Source of the DNA: BD2-11 sp965221785
GTDB taxonomy: Bacteria; Gemmatimonadota; Gemmatimonadetes; Longimicrobiales; Gaopeijiaceae
Direction: 5' to 3'
DNA: 64,000 nucleotides
Assembly: GCA_965221785.1 (NCBI GenBank)
Contig: CBDCSR010000003.1
Coordinates: forward strand, 1,550,001-1,614,000
Numbering within the stretch: the first letter of the stretch is position 1; each line of letters starts with the position of its first letter. This document shows, piece after piece, positions 9,302-18,084 of the stretch. Position numbers and translations under genes: made by a program. A model generated the notes under the pieces. That model was not told the DNA's origin and searched no databases. It saw only the letters and a program-made list of their open reading frames with translations.

Positions 9302-9570
9302 CCGAACGAAGAAAGCAGCCGACCGTCTATCCCCTCCGAATGCCGTCGTCCCTGAAACAGGCCGTCAGGGAAGTGAGCCGCCGGGACGGGACGAGCATCA
9401 ACCAGTTCGTCACCACCGCTGTCGCGGAGAAGTTATCCGCCATGCGGACCGCCGACTTCTTCGCCGAGCGTGGCTCCCGGGCGGACATCGACGCCGCGCG
9501 GCGGCTCCTGCGGCGGCGCGGAGGCCAGCCACCGGAACCGCGGGATCAGTTGGACGAGACGAAGGTGTGA
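9298..9570 (+). CDS. Ribbon-helix-helix antitoxin of the PIN toxin
   Basis: 90 aa. The N-terminal part reads PTVYPLRMPSSLKQAVREVS then DGTSINQFVTTAVAEKLSAM, a typical RHH strand plus two helices (HicB/CopG-like fold). The Arg/Glu-rich tail at about 55-90 would wrap the toxin. It overlaps the PIN gene by 4 bp, so translation is coupled. Likely DNA-binding autoregulator at 8834-8854 and neutraliser of the PIN RNase. Confidence 0.82.
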   Translation: MTERRKQPTVYPLRMPSSLKQAVREVSRRDGTSINQFVTTAVAEKLSAMRTADFFAERGSRADIDAARRLLRRRGGQPPEPRDQLDETKV

Positions 9571-9587
9571 GGTCCCGCCGCTAACGG

Positions 9588-11057
9588 CTAACGGCCGGTT
9601 CCGCCCGCCGCCAGGCGGTAGTCGAGCGGCGGGTCGCGGTCGCCCAGCAGCGGCTCGTAGACCCAGCCCTCGGGAATGCGGTCCGAGTACTCCGCCTTGG
9701 CCGCCGCCACCAGATCGGGGCGGGTGAACACGTCGATCGCGGTCATGGCCAGCGTCTTGGCCGCCACTACCATGCCCTTGTCGCCGATGGGCGTGCCGCC
9801 CGCCGCGATGGCGTGCCACGAATGCGCGGAGGTGCCGGGCACCCAGGTGGCGGTTCGCACCCCGCCGGTGGGCACCGCCCAGCTCACGTCGGCCACGTCG
9901 GTCGAGCCTCCGGTGCCCGCCTCGGTGACGAAGAAGGGCTGGATCTCCGCCGCCGACTCGATGGGAAGCGCGTCGTCGGGCAGGTGCCTGGCCAGCGCCT
10001 CGGCGAAGCGGCGGTCCTGCTCGCTGTAGTGGACGCCCCCGACCCGCTCGAGGTTGGCGTGCATCGCCTCCTGCAGTTCCACGTTGATGAGCATGTTGTA
10101 AAGGCCGTGGATGACCTCGTACTCCATCCCGGTTCCCGTTCCCTGCGCGGCGCCCTCGGCGGCCTGCACCACCCGCTCGAAGATGGCTTGCACGTTGGCG
10201 GGGTCCGGGTTGCGCACGTAGTAGTAGACCTCGGCGAAATCGGGGACGACGTTGGGGGCCGCACCGCCGTAGGTGATCACGTAGTGGATGCGGGTCTCCT
10301 GGGGGACGTGCTCGCGCAGCAGGTTGACCATGTGGTTCATGGCCTCGACGCCGTCCAGCGCCGACCGGCCGCGCTCGGGGGCCCCGGCGGCATGCGCGGA
10401 CACGCCGGAGAAGCGGAACTTGGCGGACTTGTTGGCCAGGCTGCTCGACGCGCCCGCGGAATTCCGATCCGCGGGATGCCAGTGGAGCATGATGTCCACG
10501 TCGTCGAAGAGGCCCTCGCGCACCATGTAGACTTTGCCCGCGCCGCCTTCTTCGGCGGGCGTCCCGTAGACGCGCACCTCACCGGCCTGGCCGGTCGCCT
10601 CCATCCACTGGCGCACGGCGATGCCTGCCGCTGCCGAGCCCGCGCCGAACAGGTGGTGACCGCAGGCATGTCCCTGCGGCTTCCCGAAGATGGGGGTGAG
10701 TTCGGGGCTCCGGTCCTGCGTGATGCCCGGGAGCGCGTCGTACTCCGCCAGGATGCCCACCACCGGTCCGTCGCCGTTGCGGTAGCTGGCGACGAAGGCG
10801 GTGGGAATGTCCGCGACTCCCATTTTCACCTCGAAGCCGGCGGACTCCAGCGTGCCTGCCAGCAGGGCCGAACTCTCCGTCTCCAGATAACCCAGCTCTG
10901 CCAGATCCCAGATTTCCTGGGCTATGCTCGCATATGAGCCCGCATTCTTGTCGATGAAGGCGGCGACCATGTCCTTGCCGTCCTGCGCCTGAAGCGGCGC
11001 ATGGGCAAAGCCGAGGGCCATTGCTGCGGCGATGATGATGAGGGCGCGAGCGTTCAT
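9588..11057 (-). CDS. Secreted M20-family amidohydrolase (AbgB-like)
   Basis: 489 aa with an N-terminal signal peptide (residues 1-25, ending PLQAQ). M20 metal-site motifs: ILAEYDALPG, GHACGHHLFGAGSAA, TPAEEGGAGK, DIMLHWHPAD. The C-terminal TGGVRTATWVPGTSAHSWH continues the catalytic domain. Closest recognisable relatives are p-aminobenzoyl-glutamate hydrolase subunit B and related amidohydrolases that remove acyl groups from amino acids or peptides. A periplasmic location suggests scavenging of acylated amino acids. Start at 11057 has AGGAAG upstream. Confidence 0.88.
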   Translation of the reverse strand: MNARALIIIAAAMALGFAHAPLQAQDGKDMVAAFIDKNAGSYASIAQEIWDLAELGYLETESSALLAGTLESAGFEVKMGVADIPTAFVASYRNGDGPVVGILAEYDALPGITQDRSPELTPIFGKPQGHACGHHLFGAGSAAAGIAVRQWMEATGQAGEVRVYGTPAEEGGAGKVYMVREGLFDDVDIMLHWHPADRNSAGASSSLANKSAKFRFSGVSAHAAGAPERGRSALDGVEAMNHMVNLLREHVPQETRIHYVITYGGAAPNVVPDFAEVYYYVRNPDPANVQAIFERVVQAAEGAAQGTGTGMEYEVIHGLYNMLINVELQEAMHANLERVGGVHYSEQDRRFAEALARHLPDDALPIESAAEIQPFFVTEAGTGGSTDVADVSWAVPTGGVRTATWVPGTSAHSWHAIAAGGTPIGDKGMVVAAKTLAMTAIDVFTRPDLVAAAKAEYSDRIPEGWVYEPLLGDRDPPLDYRLAAGGTGR

Positions 11058-11182
11058 CTTCTGCTTCCTGTATCCGGGCCTGTATGACGATCAGGGCGGG
11101 TGGCGGAGGGAGTTCAGGCTCCTCACTCCGCATGGATTATGGTAGCACGGCGAGGGCACTCCGGCACTCCCGCAGCTTCGCG

Positions 11183-11569
11183 CTATCCGGGCCGGTGCCG
11201 GTCACGAAGGTTCAGCATCACCGAGAGGCCCAGCGCCGCCAGCGCACTGCCCATCACCACTGCATCGACGAGCGTCGCGTTCCAGTCAATGCCCGTGACG
11301 GCATCCAGGTGGTACTTGATCCACGACCCCGGCAGGCCGGTCTCGCCCAGGGCCCTCTTCACATCCCAGTGCCAGTCCGTCAGCGGGCAATATCCCAACC
11401 CGTACACCATCCCGGCTCCGAACCAGAACAGCAGCGTCACGCCGATGGTCAACAGATGAAGCCCCCGAGTCCTTCTCCACGCCCATCCGAGCATGTTGAA
11501 GCCCACCAGCGCCGTGTGGAAGGCGACGAGCAGCACATCGAGAAGCCGATAGAGGGCCGTTTCGGTCAT
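11183..11569 (-). CDS. DUF2784-type small membrane protein
   Basis: 128 aa with about four membrane segments (residues 8-28, 35-58, 80-100, 100-120). The block GYCPLTDWHWDVKRALGETG followed by WIKYHLDAVTGIDW matches the conserved CPLT...E/W region of DUF2784 as I remember it. Function unknown. It is divergent from the TM2 gene at 11742. Confidence 0.6.
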   Translation of the reverse strand: MTETALYRLLDVLLVAFHTALVGFNMLGWAWRRTRGLHLLTIGVTLLFWFGAGMVYGLGYCPLTDWHWDVKRALGETGLPGSWIKYHLDAVTGIDWNATLVDAVVMGSALAALGLSVMLNLRDRHRPG

Positions 11570-11741
11570 GGGCTAACGATAGAGCCCGACACCTGCCGGC
11601 GCGATCTGCGTAGGCAGCAGGGAACAGCCGGACATGCCCCGGTGAAAAGGGTAGCGATTCACGGTCACCGGGGCTGGACCGGAGCCGATGATCGCGAGAC
11701 ATTGAATTGCCGCCGGGACTTCGCACTCTGGGAGGTGGCGT

Positions 11742-12359
11742 TTGCCAGAGCGGCGATCCCTTCCTGCACACCCGCAAAGCGCAGCACTGCTGATGGAACA
11801 CGACTCCACGCATGGCGCCCGAGACCCGAGAGACATCTCGGTGAACGTCAACCTCAGTCTCCCGGACACGCCGGCGGCCTACGAGCCCGTATACAAGGAT
11901 GTCCTGGGGTACGGCCTCTGGTGCCTTTGTCTCGCGGGGGTCTGCGGGGCTCATCGCATCTACATGGGCAAGTGGGGGACGGGAATACTCTGGCTATTGA
12001 CCTTCGGCCTCGCGGGCGTTGGCCAATTGGTGGACCTGTTCCGCATGAAGGCGCTGATCCGCGATTCCAACGTGCGCAAGGGCTACATTCCGCACCCCAT
12101 GCTGGTTGCCCGTGCCCCCGACTCCGCGCCGCCCGCAGCCTTCCCCAAACCCGCGGATCTGCGGCTCGTACTGCTCCAGGCCGCGGAGAAGAAGGGCGGC
12201 GAACTCACGGTCACCCAGGGGGTGATGGCCTCCGGGAAGTCCTTCGAAGAGGTCGAAAAGTGCCTGCGCGGCATGGTCGACCAGGGCTACGTCGACGTCG
12301 ACAACGCTCCGGGCAGCGGCGTCATCGTGTATCGCTTCCCGGAGCTGTCGGGGAGCTAG
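11742..12359 (+). CDS. TM2-domain membrane protein
   Basis: 205 aa from a TTG codon at 11742, preceded at proper spacing by GGGAGGTGG. The alternative ATG at 11793 lacks a good ribosome site. The central part, LCLAGVCGAHRIYMGKWGTG then LLTFGLAGVGQLVDLFRM, is a TM2 pair of helices with the usual G.H.FY-type turn. Residues about 130-200 look like a winged-helix or small helical module (LRLVLLQAAEKKGGELTVTQ...EVEKCLRGMVDQGYVDVD), an unusual appendage that might sense or bind a partner. Role unknown. Confidence 0.75.
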   Translation: MPERRSLPAHPQSAALLMEHDSTHGARDPRDISVNVNLSLPDTPAAYEPVYKDVLGYGLWCLCLAGVCGAHRIYMGKWGTGILWLLTFGLAGVGQLVDLFRMKALIRDSNVRKGYIPHPMLVARAPDSAPPAAFPKPADLRLVLLQAAEKKGGELTVTQGVMASGKSFEEVEKCLRGMVDQGYVDVDNAPGSGVIVYRFPELSGS

Positions 12360-12375
12360 CGACCCCGGAGGCGCC

Positions 12376-13011
12376 TTGCCCGACCGGCCCCATCTCACGG
12401 TACTCGATCACCCGCTGGTCCGGGACAAGGTCACCCGCCTGCGCGACCACCGCACCGGACACCGGGAATTCAGGGGTCTGATCCGCGAGATCGGCACCCT
12501 CATGGCGTACGAGGTCCTGCGCGATCTGCCCACCGAGGAGGTCGAGGTGGAGACTCCGCTCGAGACCACCACCGGCACCCGCGTGCGCGAGGGAGACGTG
12601 GTGCTGGTGCCCATCCTTCGCGCCGGCCTGGGGATGCTCGAGGGCTTCACCACCGTGCTTCCGGGCGCACGCATCGGGCACGTGGGCCTCTACCGCAACG
12701 AGGAGACGCTCCAGCCGGTCAAGTACTACTTCAACGTTCCGCGCCCGGAAGGCCGCCAGTTCGTCGTGGTCGATCCCATGCTGGGCACGGGCGGGTCATC
12801 CTCGGCGACGATCACAATGCTCAAGGAACACGGAGCCCGTGACATCCGCCTCGCGGTGCTGGTGTCGTGTCCGGAAGGGGTGGAAGCCCTGAAGAGTGCC
12901 CATCCGGATGTGCCGGTCTTCACGGCCGCCATGGATCGGCGCCTCAACGAGCACGGCTATATCCTGCCCGGACTTGGAGACGCGGGAGACCGGATCTTCG
13001 GGTCGGACTAG
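12376..13011 (+). CDS. upp: Uracil phosphoribosyltransferase
   Basis: 211 aa, full length for the family. Converts uracil and PRPP to UMP in pyrimidine salvage. Motifs: TLMAYEVLRDLPT near the N-terminus, VPILRAGLGMLEG, the PRPP-binding loop FVVVDPMLGTGGSS, and the uracil-binding C-terminus YILPGLGDAGDRIFG. TTG start at 12376 is preceded by GGAGGCGCC. It follows the TM2 gene by 16 bp and may be co-transcribed with it. Confidence 0.96.
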   Translation: MPDRPHLTVLDHPLVRDKVTRLRDHRTGHREFRGLIREIGTLMAYEVLRDLPTEEVEVETPLETTTGTRVREGDVVLVPILRAGLGMLEGFTTVLPGARIGHVGLYRNEETLQPVKYYFNVPRPEGRQFVVVDPMLGTGGSSSATITMLKEHGARDIRLAVLVSCPEGVEALKSAHPDVPVFTAAMDRRLNEHGYILPGLGDAGDRIFGSD

Positions 13012-13119
13012 ACGCAATCCGGGCTGCCGCGGCCGGAAGTGCCCTGGCCGGCTCCCCACTCCTGCGGATCCGCGACCATCTCCCTGTCGCGCGATGCGCT
13101 CGATCGCCTGCGGTCGCCG

Positions 13120-15828
13120 CTACGGCCGTTCCACCTTCACCGGGCACACCTTCAGCTCCGCCGTGTCGGTGACCGGGTCGTATCCTCCGCCCGTGAGCAC
13201 ATTGACCGGAGCGTCGTTGAAGCTGAAGGTGGTGAACACGGTCCCCCGCGGCGAGCGATCGTTGGCCTCCACCCGGACCATCATGCAGCCCCGCGAGCTG
13301 GTCATCTTGGCCCAGCCGCCATCCTCGAGCCCCCAGTCCACCACATCCTGCGGATTGATCTCGAGGCGCTCCCCGGGCGCGAGATAGTCTATGCCGGCGG
13401 CGCGCCCCGTCTGCGTGCGTGTGTGGTAGTTGGGGAGGCGCCGGCCCGTGGTCAGCCAGACCGGGAACTCGTCGCTGATGACTTCGGCCGGGTCGCGATA
13501 GCGGATCAGCTTGAAGATGCCGCGCCCGTTCTCGAACACCCCCTGGTGCAGGATGGGTGTCCCGGGATGGTCCTTGTGCGGAACCGGCCACTGATACTCA
13601 CTGCGGTCGATGCGGTCCCAGTCCAACCCCGCGTATATGGGCGAGAGTTCGCACAGCTCGTTGAAGACGTCCTTCGCGCTCCGGAAGTCGAAACCGGGGG
13701 TGCCCATGCGGCGGGCGATCTGCGACACGATCCACCAGTCGGGCATGGCCTCGCCCGGGGGATCCACCGCCTTGCGCAGCCGCTGCACGCGCCGCTCGGT
13801 GTTGGTCTGGACGCCGTCCGTCTCGCCCCAGGCGGTGGCAGGGAAGACGACATCCGCCAGCTCGGCGGTCTCGGTCAGGAAGATGTCGATCACCACCAGG
13901 ATGTCGAGGCTCTTCAGCGCCTCTTCGCAGTGGTGGCGCTCCGGGTCGGACACCACGGTGTTCTCGCCGTTGATGATCATCCCGTGGATTCCGTCGCCGC
14001 ACGCCTCGAGCGCCCGTACCTTGGTGGGCCCGATCTCGAGGTCGACCCTGCGCCCGTACACGGCCTCGAACTTCGCCTGGTACGCCGGATCCAGGACGGA
14101 CTGGAAGCCGGGATAGTTGTTGGGCAGGGCGCCGGCATCCCCCGCGCCCTGGATGTTGTTCTGCCCGCGCATGGGGTTCACCCCGGTGCCCTCCCGGCCG
14201 ATGTTGCCGGTCATGAGCGCCAGGTTGCAGAGGCTCTGGACGTTATCGACGCCGCAGATGTGCTCGGTGATGCCCAGGGTGTAGTAGATGGCGCCGCGCT
14301 CGGCCTTTCCGTAGATGAGGGCGGCGCGCTCGATGTCGGCCGCGGGCACCTCGGTGATGGGCTCGGCCCACTCGGGCGTGAACTCCTCGATGTGGTCGAG
14401 GAAGGCTTCCGCCTCGGTGGTGCGTCCCTCCATGAAGCCCTTGTCGATCAGACCCTCGCGGTGGATGACGTGGGCCATGGCAAGCAGGAGGGATACGTCC
14501 GATCCCACCCGGAGGGGCAGGTAGACATCGGCCAGTTCCGCGAGCCCGATGCGGCGCGGGTCCGCGGTGATGAGCTTCGCGCCGTTGGCGATGGCGCGCT
14601 TGAGGCGGGTCGCGGCCACCGGGTGGCACTCGGTCATGTTGGTCCCGATGCAGAAGATCACATCGGGCTTTTCCATGTCCTCGAGCGGGTTCGACATTGC
14701 GCCCCGACCGATCGTTGCCGCCAGACCGGCGACTGTGGGAGCGTGTCAGGCACGGCTGCAGTTGTCGATGTGGTTCGTTCCGAACCCCCCCCGGATGAAC
14801 TTCTGCATGGTGTAGGCGGCCTCGTGCGGCGCCCGCCCGGAGGCCACCCCGTAGGCCGCGTGGCGCCCGTAGCGCTCGCGCACGCGCAGGAAGCCTTCCG
14901 CGGCGCGGTCGAGCGCCTCGTCCCAGCCGGCCTCGTGCAGCTCGCCGTCCTCGCCGCGCACCAGCGGGTGGGCCAGGCGGTCGGGGTGCTGCACGAAGTC
15001 GAAGGCGAACTGACCCTTCACGCACAGGGCGCCAAGGTTGGCGGGCCCGTCCATGGCGGGTTGCACCCCGATCAGCTGGTTGCCGCGGGTGAGGAGGTCC
15101 ACCGAACACCCGACCCCGCAGTAGGGGCAGACCGTGCGCGTCTTCTTCGTCTCGCCCGGGACCTCCCGGTGGGCCAGCGCCTTGAGATCGCCCAGCGCCC
15201 CGGTCGGGCAGGTGTGCACGCACTGCCCGCAGAAGGTGCAGGCGGACTCCTTGAGATGGCCGTCGAACTCGACCGTGATCTGCGTGTCGAAGCCGCGTCC
15301 CTTCACCGAGATGGCGTAGTCGCCCTCCTGCTCCGCGCACACGCGCACGCAGCGGTAGCAGGAGATGCAGTTGTCGTAGTCACGCATGATGAAGGGGTTG
15401 GGATCGTCGGGGCGGCTCGCACCCGACTTCCTGCCCTGGAAGCGCCCGGTGCGCGCCTCGTAGCGATCCACCAGCTCGGTCATCTCCTGCGACGCGAGGC
15501 TGGTGAGCTCGTCGACGTCCACTTCCCGGTTCTCCGAGGCCAGCATCTCCATCAGCGTGCGCCGGTGCACCTCCACGCGCGCGCTGCGGGTGCGCACCTC
15601 CATTCCCGCCTGGCATTGGGCGGTGCACGATGCGACGGGAGCGCGTGCGCCCTCCACCTCAACCACGCACAGGCGGCAGCCGCCGAACGGCTCCAGCCTG
15701 GGGTCGTAGCAGAGCGTCGGGATGTCCTTGCCGTGCCGCGTGGCGGCCTCGTAGACGGTCTCCCCCGGGGTGAAGGCGACTTTCTCCCCGTCGAGGACGA
15801 TGGTGGGTCGGGTCCCGTTCGTGCTCAT
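13120..15828 (-). CDS. fdhA: Formate dehydrogenase catalytic subunit, selenoprotein (UGA=Sec361)
   Basis: Two open frames (15828-14749 and 14745-13120) are one gene read through TGA at 14748-14746, giving 902 residues with Sec361. The residues flanking the TGA are NCSRA and HAPTVAGL, the active-site context where E. coli FdhF has Sec140 and other FDHs have Cys. Order of domains: [2Fe-2S] (Cys40, 51, 54, 68), NuoG-like His/Cys region, two [4Fe-4S] sites (Cys154/157/160/164 and 197/200/203/207), the bis-MGD [4Fe-4S] (Cys234, 237, 241, 269) with Lys271, then the molybdopterin domains. It oxidises formate to CO2 and hands electrons to the NuoE-NuoF fusion encoded 34 bp upstream. Start 15828 has AGGA upstream. 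No FdhD or sel genes nearby. Confidence 0.9.
14700..14748 (-). promoter_or_regulatory. SECIS element with Sec UGA codon in fdhA
   Basis: UGA is at 14748-14746. Eighteen nucleotides later comes loop GGUCU (14727-14723), closed by a 6-bp stem GUCGCC (14733-14728) / GGCGGC (14722-14717). A lower helix CGCUCC (14743-14738) / GGGGCG (14705-14700) can also form. The GGUCU loop and the 18-nt spacing equal those I remember for E. coli fdhF, so SelB recognition is plausible. Folded by hand. Confidence 0.82.
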
Positions 15829-15862
15829 CGGTGTCGTCCTGTTTCGAGTTCCAGCCTGGACC

Positions 15863-17581
15863 CTAGGGTCCCGTCCCATGCGGCCCGCCCGAGCCCCGGC
15901 CCGCCATGGGGAGGGCGCCATGGGCAGCTACGTGGCGCGAGACCGCCTCGGGAAAATAGCGCATGAGGCTTTCGGTGATCAGCGGAGCGGCGATTCCGAG
16001 CCCGCAGGCGCTGGTTTCCTTCATGGTATACCCAATGTCCGCAACTTCGTCCACCCACGCCACCACCGCGTCGGGTCCGGCCTCGCCGGCGAGCCGCTCG
16101 GTCAGCCTCTGGGTGCCGATGCGGCAGGGGAAACACTTGCCGCAGGATTCGTGGGCGAAGAACTCCATCGCGGCGTGCGCAACCTCGACCATGTCGCGTG
16201 AGTCGTCGAACACCATGATGCCGCCCGCGCCCAGGAACGACTTGCGCGCGCGGATGGCGGGCTCGTCCAGCGTGACGAAGAGATCATCGCCCGCCAGGAA
16301 GCCACCGGAGAGCCCGGCCATCGTAACCGCCTGGATGGTGCGACCCTCGAAGGGCCCGCCGCCCCAGTCGTAGAGCAGCCTCTCGAGCGGGAAACCCATC
16401 GGGACCTCGTAGTTCCCGGGCCGGAGGATGTCCCCGGAGAGGGAGATCACCTTGGTGCCGGCGTGGCCGTTCATGCCGAGCCCCGCATACCACTCGGCCC
16501 CGAGCGCGAGGATATGCGGGACCGAGGCGAGCGTCTCGACGTTGTTGACGACCGTCGGCAGGTCTTCGAAGCCGTGGGTGACGGGGAAGGGGGGGCGGTT
16601 GCGCGGGAAGGGATGCTTCCCCTCCATGGAGTTCAGCAGCGATGTCTCTTCCCCGCAGATGTAGGCGCCGGCGCCGCGACGGATGTGGAGATCGAAGGCG
16701 AAGCCGCTGCCCATCACGGACGGTCCCAGGATGCCCGCGTCCTCCGCTTCGCGGATGGCTTCCGCGAGGATGTCCTCCGTCTCGGGATACTCGTAGCGCA
16801 GATAGATGAAGCCGCGGTGCGCCCCGGTCGCATAACCCGAGGCGATCATGCCCTCGATGACCGCGTGCGGGTCGTAGTCCATGAGGGCGCGGTCCTTGAA
16901 GCACCCCGGCTCGCCCTCGTCCGCGTTGCAGACGATGGACTTCGGGGTTCCGTCCGCCTCGGCGACCGCCCGCCACTTGCGGCCGGTGGGGAAGCCGGCC
17001 CCGCCGCGGCCGGCCAGCCCGCTCCGGTCGATGGACTCAACCACCTGAGCGGGCGTCATTTCCCCCACGGCGCGCGCGAGACCCTCGTAGCCGCCGTCGC
17101 GGCGGTACCCCGGCAGCGTCGCATGCCCCGGCTCGCGAATGGTGCGGAACACGCACTCGGCAGCGCCCTCGGGGGCCGGTGGGGGGAGAGGGGCGGGCCG
17201 GGCCACCAGCTCGGCGGCCGAGCGTCCCGCGAGGGTCAGGTGGCCACGCAGGACCGGGACGGGATCGTCGCAGCGGCCCGAGCACGGCATCCCGGTCGCC
17301 CCCTCCGGCGCGAGCTCGGCGAGCAGGTCCAATGCGCCCTCCTGCACGCACACCGGTCCCGTGCACACCCGGGGGCAGTCCAGCCCGCCGGGAACGCGCG
17401 CGAAGTGGTGGTAGAAGGTGATGGTGCCGTACAGATCGGCGAGCGGGATGCGCAGCCCACGCGACACTGCGCGGATGGCGTCCTCGGAGAGGTAGCCGTC
17501 GCGCGCGTGAAAGGCGTGCAGCACCGGGAGGAGCGGAGCAGGCTCCTCCTTCCACCGGGCCAGGATCTCCTGGTCGGTCAT
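15863..17581 (-). CDS. NAD-linked formate dehydrogenase electron-transfer subunit (NuoE-NuoF fusion)
   Basis: 572 aa. Residues 1-110 are NuoE-like, thioredoxin-fold with [2Fe-2S] Cys73, Cys78, Cys100, Cys104. Residues about 150-572 are NuoF-like: GRGGAGFPTG (191-200) and CNADEGEPGCFKDR for FMN/NADH, GAGAYICGEETSLLNSMEG, and [4Fe-4S] Cys480, Cys483, Cys486, Cys526. It would transfer electrons between FdhA and NAD+, as FdsG/FdsB do in separate chains. Start 17581 has GGAG seven bases upstream. The enzyme's two subunits are consecutive; an electron-bifurcating role cannot be excluded. Confidence 0.9.
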   Translation of the reverse strand: MTDQEILARWKEEPAPLLPVLHAFHARDGYLSEDAIRAVSRGLRIPLADLYGTITFYHHFARVPGGLDCPRVCTGPVCVQEGALDLLAELAPEGATGMPCSGRCDDPVPVLRGHLTLAGRSAAELVARPAPLPPPAPEGAAECVFRTIREPGHATLPGYRRDGGYEGLARAVGEMTPAQVVESIDRSGLAGRGGAGFPTGRKWRAVAEADGTPKSIVCNADEGEPGCFKDRALMDYDPHAVIEGMIASGYATGAHRGFIYLRYEYPETEDILAEAIREAEDAGILGPSVMGSGFAFDLHIRRGAGAYICGEETSLLNSMEGKHPFPRNRPPFPVTHGFEDLPTVVNNVETLASVPHILALGAEWYAGLGMNGHAGTKVISLSGDILRPGNYEVPMGFPLERLLYDWGGGPFEGRTIQAVTMAGLSGGFLAGDDLFVTLDEPAIRARKSFLGAGGIMVFDDSRDMVEVAHAAMEFFAHESCGKCFPCRIGTQRLTERLAGEAGPDAVVAWVDEVADIGYTMKETSACGLGIAAPLITESLMRYFPEAVSRHVAAHGALPMAGRGSGGPHGTGP

Positions 17582-17861
17582 GCGGTGCTCCAGTCGGTCA
17601 TGCGCCATCTCCCAATCGGGCTGTGGGGCAAACAAAGTGCGCGGGCGAACGCGCAAAGGAAATCCCCCCAGTCGTGCAAACGACCGTAAACATATGCACT
17701 CGGGGGACGGCTCGCTTGGGTGCCACCGCGCAACTCCCGGACTCGACGCCTCCCTGGCGCTCTCGGTCTCCGCAAAGGGCCGATCCTTCGCTTGTACGCC
17801 GGGGTGCCATGTACGTACCTTTGCGTCGCGGGAAGCGCGGATGGGCGAGCGGTTGCAGGAC
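17582..17861. other. Intergenic region between formate dehydrogenase operon and tRNA
   Basis: About 280 bp between the divergent NuoE-NuoF gene (minus) and the tRNA (plus). It must contain the formate dehydrogenase operon promoter and the tRNA promoter. I see no clear -10/-35 pair, palindrome or small gene. Confidence 0.5.
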
Positions 17862-17935
17862 GGGCCCATAGCTCAGCTGGTCAGAGCAGCGGACTCATAA
17901 TCCGACGGTCGCAGGTTCGAGTCCTGCTGGGCCCA
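17862..17935 (+). tRNA. tRNA with CAT anticodon (Ile2-like, possibly elongator Met)
   Basis: 74 nt. Acceptor GGGCCCA (17862-17868) pairs with TGGGCCC (17928-17934), discriminator A. D arm GCTC...GAGC, anticodon loop CTCATAA, T arm GCAGG-TTCGAGT-CCTGC (17911-17927). CCA is not encoded. C4-G69 and C5-G68, features of lysidine-modified tRNA-Ile2, favour Ile2 over elongator Met; the initiator type is excluded by the perfect first acceptor pair. The top of the anticodon stem has a G27/A43 mismatch. Confidence 0.9.
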
Positions 17936-17962
17936 TCGCCCGTTCGCCTCCCCGCAGGATTT

Positions 17963-17992
17963 CGGCCCCGCCAGCGCACGCTGGCGGGGCCG
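17963..17992. terminator. Strong GC hairpin between tRNA and TonB receptor gene
   Basis: Perfect 13-bp stem CGGCCCCGCCAGC / GCTGGCGGGGCCG with a 4-nt GCAC loop, 27 bp past the tRNA and about 90 bp past the receptor stop on the other strand. The trailing T tract is short, so termination may be imperfect or bidirectional. Confidence 0.7.
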
Positions 17993-18084
17993 ATGTGTTT
18001 CCGTCCGTCGAGCCCCGGGAATGCCTCCCGGGTCCCGCTGAGCGGCCGGAGCCGGAAACTCTTCCGAGTCGCGGCTACAAGGGG

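Noticed and set aside
13120..14697. Second half of the formate dehydrogenase as an independent gene starting MSNPLED
   Set aside because: The preceding HAPTVAGL segment and the SECIS show continuous translation through UGA; the Met is internal to the domain.
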